DNA of 64,000 nucleotides from Nocardioides halotolerans DSM 19273 (GTDB lineage: Bacteria; Actinomycetota; Actinomycetes; Propionibacteriales; Nocardioidaceae). The stretch spans positions 134,727 through 198,726 of the forward strand of contig NZ_AUGT01000009.1 in NCBI RefSeq assembly GCF_000422805.1. The letters are read 5' to 3'. The notes beneath the pieces were generated by a model that saw nothing but the letters and a program-made list of their open reading frames with translations, was not told the origin of the DNA and ran no database searches. Positions 62,600 through 64,000 of this stretch are shown in pieces. A program made the position numbers and the translations under genes. Position 1 is the stretch's first letter. Each line of letters begins with the position of its first letter.

Positions 62600-62890
62600 A
62601 TGGACACCATCAATGGCTACACGCATCGCAAGGACGACGTCCTCAAGCGGTTGCGGCGCATCGAGGGTCAGACCCGCGGGCTGCAGCGCATGGTCGATGA
62701 GGACACGTACTGCATCGACGTCCTCACCCAGGTCGCCGCGGTCACCAAGGCCCTTCAGGCCGTCTCGCTCTCCCTGCTCGAGGACCACATGAACCACTGC
62801 GTCGTCAACGCCGCCAAGGCCGGTGAGGCCGAGGGGCGCGAGAAGGTCACCGAGGCCGTCGACGCGATCGGAAGGCTGGTGCGCTCATGA
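62600..62890 (+). CDS. csoR: copper-sensing repressor
   Basis: The 96-residue protein has the CsoR/RcnR fold and the copper-binding triad Cys38, His63 and Cys67 (TYCID and DHMNHC), with the canonical x25 and x3 spacing. Cu(I) binding releases it from the operator at 62572-62588. ATG 62600 is fixed by the leaderless promoter. Next come copZ-like and a membrane metal-binding gene, so the three form a copper-response operon. Confidence 0.95.
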   Translation: MDTINGYTHRKDDVLKRLRRIEGQTRGLQRMVDEDTYCIDVLTQVAAVTKALQAVSLSLLEDHMNHCVVNAAKAGEAEGREKVTEAVDAIGRLVRS

Positions 62891-62964
62891 TTTCCCCACG
62901 AAAGCGCTCGGAGGAGCGCGCTGCGCGCGCGGATGCTCTCGCTTCCGCGGGGGCCCCGAAAAGC

Positions 62965-63177
62965 ATGAGCATGACCACGACCACGACGTACGCCGTCGCC
63001 GGCATGACCTGCGGTCACTGCGAGATGTCGGTGCAGGAGGAGGTCGGCGAGCTCGAGGGAGTCCTCGAGGTCAGCGCCGACCACGCGACCGGCCAGGTCA
63101 CCGTCACCAGTGCCGAGCCCCTCGACCGGGCCGCCGTCGCGGCCGCCGTCGAGGAAGCCGGCTACACGCTGACATGA
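62965..63177 (+). CDS. heavy-metal-associated domain protein, CopZ-like
   Basis: About 70 residues with the ferredoxin-like HMA fold and the metal site GMTCGHCEMSV. It carries Cu(I) to exporters. ATG 62965 (or 62971) begins next to the domain. A longer frame from ATG 62887 overlaps the csoR stop but its 26 extra residues look like translated GC-rich spacer. The stop overlaps the ATG of the following gene (ATGA). Confidence 0.88.
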   Translation: MSMTTTTTYAVAGMTCGHCEMSVQEEVGELEGVLEVSADHATGQVTVTSAEPLDRAAVAAAVEEAGYTLT

Positions 63178-64000
63178 ACGGCGCCGCCCGCGTGCTCGCC
63201 TTCGCCGTCGGCTGCGCTGCGCTCTTCGCCGTCGCGCTCGGCGTGGGCTCGGTCGTGGGACCGATCAACACCGAGCCGGCCGAGGCCGACCACGGCGGAG
63301 GCATGGGCGGCGACGGCGGCTCGGACGACATGGACGACATGGCCGGGATGGACGACATGGGGACGGACCACGGCGTGGGCGGCCTCGAGGCCGCTGCCGG
63401 CGGCTACTCGCTCGCCCTCACGAGCGCCGGGCTCGAGGCGGGCCGACAGCCCCTGACCTTCGCGGTCACGGGTCCGGACGGCGCCAGGGTCACGGCGTAC
63501 GACGAGCAACACGAGCGCGACCTGCACCTCGTGGTCGTGCGGCGCGACCTGACCGGCTTCCAGCACGTGCACCCCGACCTCGACCCCACCACGGGGGAGT
63601 GGACGACCGACGTCGACCTCGACCCCGGCGCCTGGCGGGTGTTGGCCGACTTCGTGCCGGCCGGCGGCGACAAGCTGGTCCTGGGCGCGGACCTCCTGGT
63701 GGCGGGCGACTTCGAGCCGCAGCCGCTGGGCGGTGACGTCGTGGTCGCGCAGGCCGACGGCTACGACGTGCGGCTCGACCGCACGGACGACGCCGACGGC
63801 GGGTCGCTCCTCACCGCGACCGTCACCCGTGACGGTGCGCCGGTCACCGACCTCGAGCCCTATCTCGGCGCGTACGGCCACCTCGTCGCGCTCCGCGAGG
63901 GCGACCTGGGCTACCTGCACGTGCACCCGGAGGAGGGCGCGCCCGGCCCGGAGATCGCGTTCGGCACCGAGTTCCCGTCGGCGGGCCGCTACCGGCTGTT
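63174..64000 (+). CDS. membrane-anchored metal-binding protein of the copper operon (partial)
   Basis: The first 275 residues are present; the gene runs off the window. It has one N-terminal membrane helix (VLAFAVGCAALFAVALGVGS), then a Gly/Asp/Met-rich stretch with spaced Met residues (GGMGGDGG, DDMAGMDDMGTDH) suited to copper binding. The repeated strand-rich domain contains His clusters such as GFQHVHPDL and YLHVHPEEG. The start is set by the ATGA overlap with the copZ-like gene. It likely stores or passes copper outside the membrane. Confidence 0.85.
   Translation, partial: MNGAARVLAFAVGCAALFAVALGVGSVVGPINTEPAEADHGGGMGGDGGSDDMDDMAGMDDMGTDHGVGGLEAAAGGYSLALTSAGLEAGRQPLTFAVTGPDGARVTAYDEQHERDLHLVVVRRDLTGFQHVHPDLDPTTGEWTTDVDLDPGAWRVLADFVPAGGDKLVLGADLLVAGDFEPQPLGGDVVVAQADGYDVRLDRTDDADGGSLLTATVTRDGAPVTDLEPYLGAYGHLVALREGDLGYLHVHPEEGAPGPEIAFGTEFPSAGRYRL

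Noticed and set aside
62887..62964. Longer CopZ start overlapping the csoR stop
   Set aside because: The 26 extra codons read as GC-rich spacer of Arg/Ala/Ser and the HMA domain begins after 62965, though the ATGA overlap makes it possible.

Overview
This 64 kb window is high-GC actinobacterial DNA. Mycothiol-era features, many leaderless GTG starts with TAnnnT-type -10 boxes, DUF2510 repeats, an RsbQ/RsbP pair and CsoR all fit a soil actinobacterium of the Nocardioides type; that genus assignment is inferred from overall style, not from a marker gene.

Left flank (1-20 kb), chromosomal-looking: a DHA2-type drug exporter; a branched-chain/lipophilic-substrate ABC importer (lipoprotein, LivF, and a rare LivH-LivM-LivG fusion) with a KstR-like operator upstream; two arsenic gene sets back to back (flavoprotein + MFS pump divergent from an ArsR-ArsN fusion; then ArsC, an ArsR-ArsC fusion and a divergent aquaglyceroporin); a DMT exporter preceded by a leaderless leader peptide; a LapA-like protein; the stress module RsbQ-RsbP; a large-subunit catalase with a catalase-like companion; a VapBC toxin-antitoxin; and a tRNA-Lys(TTT).

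Island (about 20.2-58.5 kb), starting at the tRNA: a complete type I restriction system (hsdM-hsdS-hsdR), a GmrSD-type DUF262/DUF1524 nuclease, an EcsC protein and a possible helix-hairpin-helix protein. Next comes the most unusual locus (31-44.4 kb): two paralogous pairs, each made of a tyrosine-recombinase-like protein lacking the catalytic residues and a DDE-transposase-like protein keeping its acidic residues, arranged as mirror images about a divergent promoter with three 11-bp iterons. The left arm continues into two paralogous 173-residue proteins. The right arm continues into a low-complexity protein with a hexanucleotide repeat, an E2-E1 (ubiquitin-conjugation-like) fusion, an unknown protein, a HAD-like protein and a HipA-like kinase. 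After this come a NdpA-like/RelA-SpoT-like pair, an Mrr-type nuclease, an N6-methylase with a Glu in motif IV paired with a NYN ribonuclease, a DUF2510 zinc-ribbon membrane protein, a PGN_0703-like nuclease, an EEP-fold enzyme, two overlapping unknown genes and a second Mrr-type endonuclease. The density of nucleases, methylases and toxin-like proteins marks a defence island.

Right flank (58.6-64 kb), chromosomal-looking: a membrane protein, a secreted beta-helix protein with a His/Gly/Lys tail, cold-shock protein CspA, a 47-residue conserved-looking protein, and a copper operon (csoR, copZ-like, and a metal-binding membrane protein cut by the window edge) driven by a promoter overlapping a CsoR-type operator.
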